From Echinococcus granulosus (lineage: Eukaryota > Platyhelminthes > Cestoda > Cyclophyllidea > Taeniidae): DNA of 64,000 nt. Positions 1 to 12,700 of the stretch are shown piece by piece. The position numbers and the translations under genes are program-made. Below the pieces are notes generated by a model. That model ran no database searches. It worked only from the letters and a program-made list of their open reading frames with translations, and had not been told where the DNA came from. Location: contig NW_020170396.1 of the NCBI RefSeq assembly GCF_000524195.1, positions 812,127-876,126 of the forward strand. Direction: 5' to 3'. Position 1 is the stretch's first letter. Each line of letters begins with the position of its first letter.

Positions 1-1177
1 TGTACCTTAGCGCTCTGTGTGTGACTGAAGTCTTTCCAACTGAGCCCAAGGCCGCTACTGCAGTGCGTGTGTGGCGACATTTTCAGCTAAAGTGTCCGGA
101 GGCACTAAAAACCCCACCCGTTCGGGTGCTCATGCAACTTACTTAAAGCAAGACAAGGCACGACTTGACAATCATTAATTTTGCACAGGGGAATAGGCAA
201 TAGGCTTAGCGACTTTTCCTGGGTCTTAATGACAGCGAGACCAACATGACAGCACGCAATAGCCTTTGATCTTAACAGTTAAAGTATTTCATGAAAACTA
301 CTTCGGATCATGTCTTGAGGGCTAGGAGAGAGTTTAGAAGAAGTGGACCACGGTGCTGGCGGCCAATTTAAAAGTGGCATTTGACATCCTCTATGAAATG
401 TTGATTATGTTCGGGAAACTCCTTCAAAAATACTAGTGAAGAAAGAATGGTTAATAAGTTCCATTCCACCTGCGACGATCTTATTTTTGAATGAGATGGA
501 TCTGTTCTCCCTGCTCTTCTTGAAGGCAGTACGGCGTTTCCAAATTCACCTGTGGGCCACCGATCCGAGCTGATAGGGAAGATGAATATCATGGCAAGCC
601 CTGACGGTCTCCTTTTTTTATCCAAACAAGGCAGATGCCCTACCCAAAAGCTTTATGTTAGGCGTCGGTTGTCTTTTATCGCGGAATTGAGGGAACAGTT
701 ACCATTAGAGAGGACGAAAAAAGTGTTGACACAGGAATTTGCAATCTTTTCCAATATTAGCATATTCACCGAAATTTTAAAAAATTTATATTTCCGGATT
801 TTAGAGGGAAGAAGTCTCTTGAACGCAAATTTGACGCTCATTTACAGACAGACAGAGATACTAGATGTGGATGTGTAGTGCAAAATCCAATGACCGCCAA
901 CCGTTGCGGATGCTTCTGAACTCCCTGGTTCACTACTCCCGATTCTGTAATAGCTCATGCAACCATAAATGTAGGCTTGATCGCACTATCTCTGGTACAT
1001 TTTAGCCATAGCGGTAAGAGAAGACTTGCTACAAGTTCTAAATTTGATGGATAACGGGAAGAATTTCTAAGAAATGGGACCCGAAGTCATTAACTCTAGC
1101 AAATATAGGTAGACATTCCCTCCTAATGTTCAGTGGATATAACATGCTTGTTTTGCTTAATCTTCCCATTGCTGTAG
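1..1177. other. Intronic or upstream sequence of the AMPK gamma gene
   Basis: No exon with a CBS-like reading frame is recognisable on the plus strand. The acceptor ending at 1177 (pyrimidine-rich, ...gctgtag) leads into the first visible exon. Short open frames at 368-625 and 552-878 overlap on opposite strands and resemble nothing known. Confidence 0.5.
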
Positions 1178-4100
1178 GCGCCACTGAAGGAGGCACGGGT
1201 GGGCACGTACGAGAACCTGGCACTGGTGCTGCCCTCCACCAAGTTGGTTGACGCACTGGCCTTCTTTGAGGACGAACGGGTCTCCGTCCTCCCCGTAGTC
1301 GACTCCTTAACCAACCGTCGCCTAATCGACATCTTCGCCAAATTCGACGTCATCGTAAGTGGCACGATGCATCGAAGTTCAAACCAGTACCTTTCAGGAA
1401 GACCTCTTTCAATTAGTGAGATGAATATTTTTGTCGTTTGTCAGCGAAATCTACAGCACAGTAGCTACTTAAGTTCGATTTTTTGTTGTGCAACAGTGGA
1501 CCATATTCATGCTAGTGCCTCTAGTGTCAATCGCCTGGAAGTAAGCGAGGAGTTTCTTCGTCCAGACTTGAAGACAAACTGGTCCTTTCAATACGATGGA
1601 TCGGTTGGCACAGCAACACTTCCGTCTTGTAATTTTGTCGTAAGGCCGATGGCAAACTATGAGGAATTCTGTTTTTGTGGATTAAAGTCTATGTCGATAA
1701 TTAAGAGCATCTGGAGCCATCATCCCCTTGAATGCAGCCTTAATATTGCTGGAGTGAACTGCTTTCCATGCTGATGGAAGGTGTCGCCCATTTTCAATCT
1801 AATTAGAATGGACACATCTATTAACATTAATAATAAATTACCAGGAATAATTACTTGCTCACAATCTCGAACATACCCTAGATGGAGGAGTTAGTAAGCA
1901 CAGTATTACTTAGAAAATTTGAAAATCCAATCCAATTTCAATTCAGTACATTTGATTACCAAGTCTACTAAATTTCATTTAAGCGATTTCGTTAGCCAGC
2001 TCCTTGCATACCTTCGTTCCTTCACTACACCTGTATTTTAGCCTAAAGAACTGCTAGCAACTTGCCTTATTCGTTCGTTAAGTGGAGGCTCTCAACTCAA
2101 ACAAGACACGAAGACTGACCAAAATAAATGTTAATGATACACTATAATTTATTCAAATTTCGGTTCAGATAAGCCAGTGCGTATTGGTAGCTTTGATATG
2201 ATCAAAAATTCCATAACACAATGGATAGTTTTAGGTTTGAACCCCGAGACTGGACCTTGTCACTACCATTTACGCCTGTACATTTACTTCCCCGACAAAA
2301 CTTTAGTACGCCTCTGTGTTTTAGCCTGAGGAACTGCTGGTAACTTTACTCATTCCTGTTTGTTTGTTCTCGCATTATCAACTATTGCCATTAGGTTTTA
2401 ACCTCAATTTTTCATCTTCAACTACATTGTAGACCCTAATTCTGGCTGGGAAGCACAAAAAACCCGACATGACCGTTCAGGATGTCTTGGATATCTGCAA
2501 GGTGTGCCATCATCTTACTTTTCTTTGGTATGACCAAACCAAACGTATATACATTTTGGAATTTTATTTCTTAATATTTTACTCATTAGCAATTACAGCC
2601 ATTTTACCTTTGCCATTGTTTTCGGGGTCAGAAAGATCTACTCTTCTTGGGATAGGGAGGCAAAACAGCAGTGCTGTAAGCGCCTATCACAGGAGTTCAC
2701 ACGCACCTGACTTTGGGGGAAAATTTTTTTCCTCTCTCCTATGTTGCGCGATATGAAAGCGGAATTGTCTTTTTTTTATTGCAACAGGGACACGATTTGC
2801 GCCTAGCTGTTAACACTCGTCATAATAATCATTGCCCGAGAAACTTAAAACAGGTCATTAAAGCACCGTGATTGTCTCACCTTTCCTCGGAGAGTACGGT
2901 TTACAATGGCTTTATTAAAAGGCGCGACTTGTATCGGAGTCTTACTAGGTGGTTGAATTAAACTAATTCAAGCCGTTATTTCCTCTACCAATTACTCCAT
3001 TCGCACCCCTCTTTTTGTCCTGGTAACGTTTCCCTTAGTTTCCCAGATTAATAAACTCAGAGGCCCTTTGCCTCACGTCAATCGGGCAAATAATATAACG
3101 ATAATATAACGTTTTTATCCACTTCAGCAAATCCATCGTGGTGTTATACCCATCCCAGAGGGACAGAACATGTTCGATGTGGAAATCTGCCGCACCACCG
3201 ACACCATCCAGTTTGCCCTGAACAAGCTAATGCGGACTGGGGTGGGTGAAGTCCCCCTTTCTTTCTTCTTTTCCTAAAATTAAGCCCGAAAAGTCACGTG
3301 CTTTTACACCCCTGACGCAGTTACTATTGCATGGCTCGTGCAAGTAGTGCATCAGCCAACTAACCCCTCTCCCACTCCCCATCTCTTAGGTCTGACAGTT
3401 AGAACCTCATTTACGCAGCTTCCATACACTACCGGGAAATGCCAAGGTCAAATATGGTGGCATGCCTGTTCATTGGTAGGCGCTGATAGTCATGGCTGAG
3501 TGCTTAGTGCCATATGCAGTGTAAATAGCTTCCTTCATTTGGTTTCCATGTTTTACCTTTAATTTCTGTTCTCAGAATGAACCTCATGCATAATTCATGA
3601 CAGCATTAGAAACTAATTAGCTTTGACTAGCTAGTGATTTGGAATATTTTTTTTTTGCTTTCACTCTGAATTTAGTGTCTTTGAACAGGGCGCAACTGCT
3701 ATTTTGGCCAGGAAGCTACTGTTTTGGCAAATCGTTCTATCATAGGTAAATAAATTGCACCACCCAGCACTTTGACATTCCTGGATAAGCTGCCTCATCA
3801 CGACGAGACTGTGTGAGCGGGAAGTGTGTGTGTGGTTCGGATATGCGAAATTTCTCTCTTGCGCTTGCAGTACCATCGACTGATAATCGTGGACAACTCA
3901 GTGGACTGTCGAGTTGAGGGCGTGGTGAGCATTTCGGATCTACTCTACTACATGGTCCTGCGTCCCTCACCTCGCGGCTCTGTGGCACCCTCACAGACTG
4001 GCACAACTGCTAAACAGCCGGAGACGGACTTGGCGGAGGCGAGCGCGAGACCAACAGGGACGGGGGAGGATGACACAGCACCTGACTGGCTTTTCTACTC

Positions 4101-4545
4101 CGAACAGGACCCCAACGCTTTGCGTAGAAAGCCCTGCGTCCCTCTGGTGAAGTATCTGCCCAATTCCACCTCTAGTCTCAACGGCAAGGAGGGGGCAACA
4201 GCTCAGAGGCAGGAGCGTCATCGATTGCGTGTGACTTCAGGGAGCTCTGTGACTACTGTCACTACCAGCACTGCATCATCCCGCTCCTCGTCTACCGCAT
4301 CATCCTCCTCTTCCACATCTTCTACATCGTCTACGGCCTCTAGCACGGATTACTCTTCCTCCTCTGCCTCCTCCTCGAGCTCTTCCGCTGACAAGGGCTC
4401 TAGGTCGCGTTCTAACTCACCGAAGGCCACTCCCACTGCTGCCAAGACAACGACGAGGGCAATGACGGCGGCGAGAGACACACGGAGGGCACCAGTCGAT
4501 CGAAGGGGCGGAGAGAGGACAAGGACGAAGATGCTTAACTCCTAA
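1178..4545 (+). CDS. PRKAG: AMP-activated protein kinase gamma subunit, 3' part (CBS3-CBS4)
   Basis: Regulatory, nucleotide-sensing subunit of the cytosolic/nuclear energy sensor AMPK. Four exons are visible: 1178-1354, 2433-2501, 3128-3241 and 3871-4545; every junction is phase 0 with GT-AG ends. They read through the end of the Bateman linker and CBS3 (VGTYENLAL, RVSVLPVVD, KFDVI), then CBS4 (YHRLIIVD, VVSISDLLYYMVL). The His-Arg pair and the Ser-Asp of CBS4, which contact nucleotide in mammalian gamma1, are kept; the Ser of the CBS3 motif YSKFD is Ala here (FAKFD). Exons for CBS1-2 must lie left of the window; I found none in 1-1177. After CBS4, where vertebrate gamma1 stops quickly, the last exon continues about 193 residues as a low-complexity Ser/Thr/Arg tail. 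Family assignment is firm; the role of the tail is unknown. Confidence 0.93.
2020..2362. repeat. Imperfect direct repeat inside an AMPK gamma intron
   Basis: Two diverged copies of about 60 bases lie at roughly 2020-2078 and 2300-2362, spaced about 280 bases. They share a core of the form ttttagcct-(a/g)a-gaactgct, followed by similar T/C-rich sequence. Seen directly; I cannot tell whether it is a local duplication or two copies of a dispersed repeat. Confidence 0.5.
4243..4420 (+). repeat. Serine-codon low-complexity tract in the AMPK gamma tail
   Basis: A run of TCC/TCT/TCG/AGC codons encodes an almost pure Ser/Thr/Ala stretch. It is in frame with the CBS4 exon and has no stop, so it is translated if the exon model is right. 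The tail ends in an Arg/Thr-rich segment. Confidence 0.75.
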
Positions 4546-6755
4546 GAACCGATCTACAAGCCTTTCATTCATTTCGCCTCAAACCTACTTCACTTCCTCA
4601 AAACAGCACCAATCACAGCCACGAAACCACACGAGCGCACTAGCCAACCACCCACCTATGAACGACATCCCTGGTCTTTGTTTATTTTTCCAGTGCTTGT
4701 TAGAAAGAAAAGACTGACCAACTAACTAACACCCACACACTACATATACGGCGCGTGTAAACAGACTGCGTACATATATTTTTATCGACGACCAACTTCA
4801 AGGTTGCTCTATCCCTGCTGTTGACGTTGTTCACGCCATCGCACCGGGCGCCGAGAGCACAAGTAGCCTCCTGGTGGCATGTAAACGACGCAGCTAGCTC
4901 CAACCGCCCCCATTCGAGACAAAAACAACGAGCTGTTGTGCGGTAACTTTTGATTACACACCCAAGCCTACTCTTTCTCGCTCCTGGGGAAGGAGACTGA
5001 GCCCTCCGCCCAAATCAAAAGGAAAGCCAGTGGACAATCTGGTCAGTTTTATTGATAACAGAGATCCCGGATAAATGCAAACTGAACCCAAAGTTGAAAG
5101 TGGGAGGAGGAGATACACGCAATTATAACAACAGAAAAGGGCGGGGCGGACGGGGGAGAGAACGGTACAAACAAGGCCGCCATCAATAGCGATGCTGCTG
5201 CTGTCGCAGTGCATAAAAGGAGGCATTTTCGTGTATGTACAATGATGCAGACAATCGACTCCCCTCCGCTGCAAACAAAGGACATGCGAGGTGTGCTCCT
5301 AGAGGCAGAAAGGAGGGAAAAGACAGAAAGTGGGGCAATTGCGCTTGAACGCATTGAGACAGGACCCACACGAAGATGGGTGTCGCTCACACTGTCTATG
5401 ACTGACGTTTCACGCGAGGACGAAAATAAGAATGCCTTCAGAATTGTTAAATTGATAAATTAATTCGCTTTAGGAACACGCATAAGTTTTCAGCCTTAGC
5501 ATATCGCAGTGACGATTTTAAAACCCTTTGTCGAAAAAATGGCAAACTTAATTGGGGAAATTTAATTGTCTATGCATTAATGACCCTCGTCAGGTTAAAA
5601 ATTATTCAATCACAGAAAATTTGGACTAGTAATAAGGCTTTCGGAGTCAGTCTTTTGCTCACATTCAATACCACGTAACTTTTAACACGTATGATGACTT
5701 AAAAATCCCATCCCAGTTACGTCCAGCGTGTTCATGTGGGAAGACCTTCGCTGTGCGATAAAGAGGTGGGAGGCGAATAAGCGCTTCACTTCCCAAGTAA
5801 TGACAAATGCTGTACGGATAGGTTAATACATTAACAGCTTCACTCCGTGCGAATTCACAGGTGAGCAGCAACGCATTCCCTGTGAGAGGTGGTGAAAACA
5901 CACATCACCTAATAGTGCACGCACATACATCTACACAAAAGTGGGACCACGCCTGGGGTAAATGAAGTACAAATTCGGCCCAGAACCCAATGCGCGCCAT
6001 AAATACCACGCAGCGCGGTGGGCAATGCCCCTACTCTGACAACTCAACACAAAGACAACTTTAAGTAAAAAACAAACTTTAACTAGTTGTTTTTTTCAAA
6101 AAATTTAAGCACTAAGCCTACCAACGACCCTTATCGGCCAGTGCAAATAGACGAGGCAAGGAGAGGAAAAAAATCAGGGCACAACAAAGTGATAGGAACA
6201 AGAGCAACAGATTCCCGGTTCGCCGGAAGGGGCTTTTCAAAGTCGTAAAAAAACGGCCTAAAGGCATATTCCATAAACTGTTCTCACTTTCATCTGGTAG
6301 AAAAAATACATTGAGAATCTCGTATACCAATGACGTAAAAATAGCTTACACCCCGACATTTTTGAACATGCAGAAACAACCCTTTCTCGAGGGTTACATT
6401 GACATATATTAGAGGAAGGAACACGACGATACAATACATTTAAAGTCGTGATTGAAATCCAGTCAGGTGTTGTGAAGGAAGGGAGAATGGATTCACTGTT
6501 GCATTTGCTGTTTAGTTGTTTTTGCTGTTTTTTTTTGCGCGCAGATGATGGAGATGGTGTGTAATGTTGAATGTAGATTGAGTAGTAGTAGTAGTGGCGT
6601 GGTGACTGCCGCCTATTCGAGTGGGGTGAGGTGGTGACACAGGCATGAAGAAGGGAAGAAAGGAATTAGGTAGGAGAGGGTAATGTGGCAAATACCTAAA
6701 GCTACTCAAATAATTTCAGTAAACAGTATGATTCAAAAGCGGAACCTACCAGCAC
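4546..6755. other. Convergent intergenic region / 3' UTRs
   Basis: This lies between the stop of AMPK gamma (plus) and the stop of the hnRNP L-like gene (minus), so it probably holds both 3' UTRs. A minus-strand AATAAA (TTTATT at 5048-5053) could serve the hnRNP L-like transcript. No canonical AATAAA was found for AMPK gamma within about 1 kb. Open frames here (for example 4954-5390 minus, 5209-5463 plus) overlap each other in conflicting frames and show no family signature. Confidence 0.5.
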
Positions 6756-9700
6756 TCAGTTGTCCCCCTTATTGTTGATGCCAGACGCAACGACGGATGC
6801 GGCGGACCCAGAAGATGGTGGCGCGGCCCCCCCGGTGACTTTACCGGAAGAGAGGTGCCACCCGTTGGAGGAGGAGCTGCTACTAATGGGAGTGCGTGAA
6901 TAACGACGTTCAGCAGCGCCCGAGCTGGAGAATGCGAGACGCATAACGAAGGGCACCCGATCACCCGGCGAAGGGATAACAGTGTGATTGCAGAAGATGA
7001 GTGCATCACATGCCTCCTCCACGGAGTTCCACTCCAACACCCCCGAAGAATTACGCTCGTTTTTCTTGAAGAGGCTCACCACACTAGAAGAGATGAGGAC
7101 AGGTGGGAAGGCGTAGAGTGGGGGTGCTGGTGCCGAGCCTACTGCTGTGCTGGTATTAGTCAAAAAATGGCGCAAAATAGCAAAGACACACGCATGCGCG
7201 GCCTGAACATATGTCAGCATGAAATAAATTCGTCACACCTTTCAGGTGCATATTGTTTAAATACTTTAGCTGGAAAAGGGAATAATATATATGATGACCA
7301 AATATGGTCGCGTGGNNNNNNNNNNNNNNNNNNNNNNNNNNNNNNNNNNNNNNNNNNNNNNNNNNNNNNNNNNNNNNNNNNNNNNNNNNNNNNNNNNNNN
7401 NNNNNNNNNNNNNNNAGCTTTGGAGCTGACGTAAGCTCGGTGTGTAGGTCAGACAAGTTCAGCCGACAGTGTGGTGGTGTGCAGGCCGGTTGAGCATAGC
7501 GAAAAACTAGTAGAGAAAGTCTGACGTATTTTTGCGTTTTACGATATGTACCTATTAACAATTGCGTGGATTTTACAAGTCCCAAGATGCTACTGTTGGG
7601 GGCTATATCCAAAACCGCACAAACTCTTTTAATCACTTTACATCTCTAAGTTAACGAGGCTTTAAGGCTTTGCTACTAAAATTTCCTGCTAAAATAAATG
7701 GAGCCTTGGACGACTGCAGCTAGACAACGAGAGGGTTTGCTTCCGCTCTAGATGGAACTAAAAGGGGAGGGGGGATAAATGCAGAAAACAACGCATAAAA
7801 GAATGTAGCACTTCTTATGGGGCCCTGGAATGTCAAGAGAATGCGGACATGCCGCATTCCTCGGGGGTTATGTTTTCGATTTGCAAGGGAGATCGCGGCC
7901 TTGAAACAGCCCATATTTAAGACATGGAGGGCTTGGATGTCTGAATGAACAGATAAATGGATGCATGCATGCATTGCAAGATGGCACTACTACCATCAAC
8001 AGGGCGGACGTTTATGTTCACAATGCCGCTGTCTTCCCCCCCCGTCTTAATATCGGCACACCATCTCCATAATCTGTTTCGGGCGCCTGATTGGCACTTA
8101 AGAAATGTGCGACAGACTGCGTCGTTATCGTAAGGTTTTGTGCCTCCCTCAGGGTCTGATTTGGACGACAATGAGCCGGCCAGAGTGCGGTGGTGGCCCG
8201 AGATGGCTAACTCACCAATTGGATGAACACCTCGGATGTACGGCAGTCCCTGCACACAGGCAGACTTAGAGGCAGGATATAAGAGCGGGGAACGAACACG
8301 TGTAGAATTAGCGACTTTAGTTACCTTCATTATGTGTAAGGATATGCGTACGAGAGGAGCACATTAGTATAACCAAAATGCAGAGGGGAGAAGAGGAGGC
8401 ATACCCACAACTCCCTTTTTGCTTCGCCTAGTATGGCATATTTGAATCTTTTGCGATAGGGGAAGGGACAATAACACATGATGAGGGCAGAAGTACAGTA
8501 GAGGTCAAAATTGGTCCAAAGGGATGAAAAGAAAAGAACAGTGCGAAAGAATTTGCGTCCCAGCCAATGGTCAGGGTACACTGTTGGAAAATGGAGGTCC
8601 CCTTGAAGTTATGCCTGCCTGTATGTAGAGTAACTCAAACGCAGCAACTAAACGCTACAGGAAAGACCTTTCGGTAATGTCCTCAAGCAAGTGACCTTTT
8701 GCAACTGACTGATAGTATCACAACCTGTCCTTAAAATGGCCCTAAAGAGAGAAGCACACGTCGACATGGTAAATAGGCAAGTGCATGTCATTACATTCGA
8801 GGTAGTACGAGAACACGGCACCGTGTAATGTATGGCCCAGAGCCATGAAAATCACGAAGTGTGCGGGCGTTAATAAATTCGAATTCGGGACATCAACAAT
8901 CGTGCAATAAATAGGATGATTCACGCGTTTACACCACCGATTCGTGTGCCATGGAGATGGCGAGAAACGCGACTGATACGGCAGACGTGCAAATACGCAG
9001 TACAACTTGATTGCATCCACAACTGTTACCCGATGAAAAGATCGTTTATTTTGCCGCCTGTACCGCCACCAGCCATCACCACACATTAACTGGGTGTGAT
9101 TTAATGCCGAATCGAGCGTTCATCACCATTGCAGGTAAATTTGGGTTAAACAATGCAAGAAGAAATTATGATTATTTCAACCAAAGAACTAGCAACGTCA
9201 AATCGCCTAAAACAAGCCTCTGCCACTAGTGACTTACGAGAAAGAAAGCTCAGCCGTGGAACAAGATAGATGACATGCATTTTGTCAAACCAACTCCATA
9301 AATAGCAAGTCGAGTCAAGCTTTTTTTGAAAAAAGAAAATGAACTAGCATAGAAACATAAGCTCTGATAAAATGTCTCATGTTTCGTCGGCGGTTGAGCT
9401 GTTTGCCCATTAAAAAGCAAGATGGCAGCAACCACAAGACTTTCTTAAGCTTTTTCAATGTCTGGCATGCGCACACACACACAAAAGCCGCGATTTTCGC
9501 GTAAAAATTTGGGCGGTTTTCTGCATTGATGATCCATCAGGATCATTATTAGTAAAACCCAGCTCCGCCTCCTGCCGTAGTATGATCCTGGCAAAGACAT
9601 TCCCCCGCGGCATCACAATGCCATACTACGGAGTCCAACCGTGCGAGGCTGTACTTTACCTTATCGGGCACTCTTTTGTCACAAATTTCGGACCATGACT

Positions 9701-12700
9701 TCTACCAACTAGGTACGTATAAGTGCAGGAGAGCTGTAGCAGCTGACCGCGCAAAACACGAAACCATAGCGAATTGTTTACCTTGGAGACTAGGATGCAG
9801 CAACAATAGCGGTGGTGAAAGTCATGGCGCCAACTGTGACCCACAGACCTCGGTCACAAAAAGGGGTAGCAAGGAGTGAGATAGCGTCGACAAAGGCCTC
9901 ACATCTATCCGTCTATCATAACCACTGAATGTGCAATGAGAAATTTCAACCATTAATCATGTGGTACTTGATCCCGTAGGGCATATGAGCAGAGGCAGCA
10001 ACTATGACTGCTGCCAATTTTCCTTATTAGCAAGTCCATCAAGGGAGAACACAGCTTGACGCTCCCGGCGGAAAAAGACACTTTTGACGTTGAAAACCAT
10101 TCAATTTTGAGGCTCACACACAGCGAATGAAGAGGTGTAAACAAAAGGCAACACAATGTAAAAGTGGGTGAGTGCTCGTTCGTGCACACTATGGTAGAGA
10201 TAATGCGAAATCGCCACCAAAGGCTGCAAGTTTGACAAATCAACCAACCGACGAATCACTTGAGAGAGTTTTAGGATATACTCCATGTTTCTGAATGGAT
10301 GTGCGCGTGCGTATGTGTGCGTACGTACCCGAACCGACTAGATAACTACTGTCGAGCATGTTAATGAGGTTTCTTGCTAATTTTTTAAAAAAGGAGGAAT
10401 TCGGTAACACATTAACAAGGCGGCCTTGTACTTATTCTCACTTCTGGAGGAAGGTACGGCAACAGCAACTGCAGATGAAAAACGTGGGTAGTGAAAATTA
10501 GTAGTAAAGGCTAAATTATAATGAATCACGCAAACACGAGGGTGTGCACACACTGTTGAAGGACTATTTTGTTAAAAAAAATTGCACACATACTTGCGCA
10601 GATGCACGCTAGGTGGGGTGAAAGACGGAAGCGCACAGTTCCTAAAGCGAGAAGGGGCTGAGAGAGTGGAATAAGGTGGGACGAGGTCGTGTGTGTGCAT
10701 GTGTATCACGGAAGTGGCAGTAAAAAACTACCAGAACAACGACAATGAAGACGGCTAGGGATATGAAAAATTTAGCCTCTTGGATTCACCGTGACGCAAA
10801 GCCTAGCCAGTACAATTTGTCTGCTATCGGGAGCGGACAGAAAATTCCCTATCAAGCTTTTCACTAGAAAAAAGACTATCATCTGGACAATAAATAACAG
10901 CGATGTGCCAAGGGTGCAAGCAGGAGGGAGTCCAAAAAGAGGGTTGAAAAAACCGAAATGAGAGTGGCTGAGATCTTTGATCGAGTAAGAATAGAATGTT
11001 CCCTTTACTTGAACTAAAAATTAATATGGTGACATTGTCATTCGACAACAGCAGTTACACTGAGATGTTTGTACCGGTATCAGTCATAGACGCACCTGCA
11101 CAAACACACACACACAATTGCGTGAGCCGTCGCCATGGAAGTCGACGCGAAAACAACAGCACAAATGCGAGCGGACAAGTCGAAAATGCGGAAAATCGAT
11201 TTGTCAGACGACGTGGCAGACTAGCGTGATCCCATCAAGGAAACCAAGGGCGATGAGTGGCAAAATTGCACTGGCATTGTGCCAACCCTTCTTTTCTGGG
11301 TAATGTCAGTAGACAGCCCAGTATCTAAGTGCAAGTGATTAGTGTAGTAGAATGACAAGTGCCAGTGTTGGCACATTAGCTCAAAACAATGCGGCATTTA
11401 GTAATCGGCACAAAAGATAGCAAAGCACGTGAACAACTTTTTAATAACTCGATAATTTTCATCAGTTTCGTTCACACGGTGACCGAGTTAGCCACAGACA
11501 AGGAGAGGTTTCTATGGGGCTGAATATGGTCTCTAGGGTTGTTAACTTCTTCGTTGGTTTTTCAAGCAATCAACATTCATCTTTTGAGGCAAAAGCATTC
11601 TAGGCTTTTACTAGGCCTAGTTGCCTTAAAAACAAACACCAATTTTGTGTCCAAAGCGTTCACACTTCAAACACCAAACCGCGTTTACAAAGGAGAGCTG
11701 ACTTGAATGTATCGTGAATCTTTAAATGGTGTACTGTTTGAAAAGGAATGTAGTGATAAGACAGGCACCAATCAGACTGAAATTACACGGAAATTTCACA
11801 GAGAACACAATCACAGCTTTTTATACCACATGAACGCATGATAAACCAAGTGCGTGTCTGTGAGTAGGTGTGTTAAGAAAGCAGTTAAAGTATGGGCTTC
11901 GATTACAGATGATACAATCAGCAGTAGCCAAAACCTCCTTGCATGGCTAACCGCCTCTCACTGAGTGGTCCCGTAAACCAGGATAAAAAACCAAAGACCT
12001 CACAGCGCTAATGGATAGCGCATACAAATAACGAAACCATGAAAGCCGACGGCTTATCCTCCTGAAAATAGGAAGTGGTGATGAAGATGCATGAAGGGGA
12101 AGAGATAGTGGTGTACGTACTTGGGGACAGAGACCCCAGCGTGGGCAAAGACCTCCTGAAGTTGTGAAGAGCTAATGCCAGGAGGGCAGTTCCAGAAGTG
12201 GAGCATGCGCGAGGGAGGGTAGACGCGATTTTTCGCGGCACTGTCGTGGGTGTACCGGTTGTTCCGGGAGCCTGTGAAGTCTTTGAATGAGGGACTGCCA
12301 TCAGGCAGTATGTAGGGCTGACTGACCTCGACTATGTGCTGTTGTCGGCTCAGCTGACCCTGTCAATGGATGAATGAATGAGGTGATGCATATCGAGGTA
12401 GAGGGGCGTGAAAAAGTCCACGATGTATGACCAGTGGGTTCGGTTTGATGCCTTGATGGGTGTGCTATTGCAGTGGATTACACGACCAGGGCATAAAATA
12501 CCCCTGTCGGAACGAACGCTGCAACGGAGGCAGAAGCTGTGGCTGAAGGAAAACTACACCATAGTTTCAGATCGAGGAAGTACGAGGTAACCATAAAATA
12601 CGCATTTGTTCAAAAAAGGTCATCTCACACAGTCGCAGATTGGGTTTAACCCGAAAAGTGGGACGCGCGAAAAAGCACACACGTGTGTGAATGGGAGTGC

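Noticed and set aside
552..878. 108-codon plus-strand frame near the left edge
   Set aside because: No CBS or other domain, overlaps frames on the other strand, no matching splice sites.
1199..1774. 191-codon plus-strand frame covering the AMPK gamma exon
   Set aside because: Only 1178-1354 is exon; the rest is intron read through past a consensus gtaagt donor, and similarity stops exactly there.
7084..7636. Frames running across or beside the N block and upstream of the last hnRNP L exon
   Set aside because: The acceptor at 7084 bounds the exon, and translation through N is meaningless.
12008..12301. 97-codon minus-strand frame over hnRNP L exon 4
   Set aside because: It is a shifted frame; the true frame reads DGSPSFKDFTGSRNNRY.
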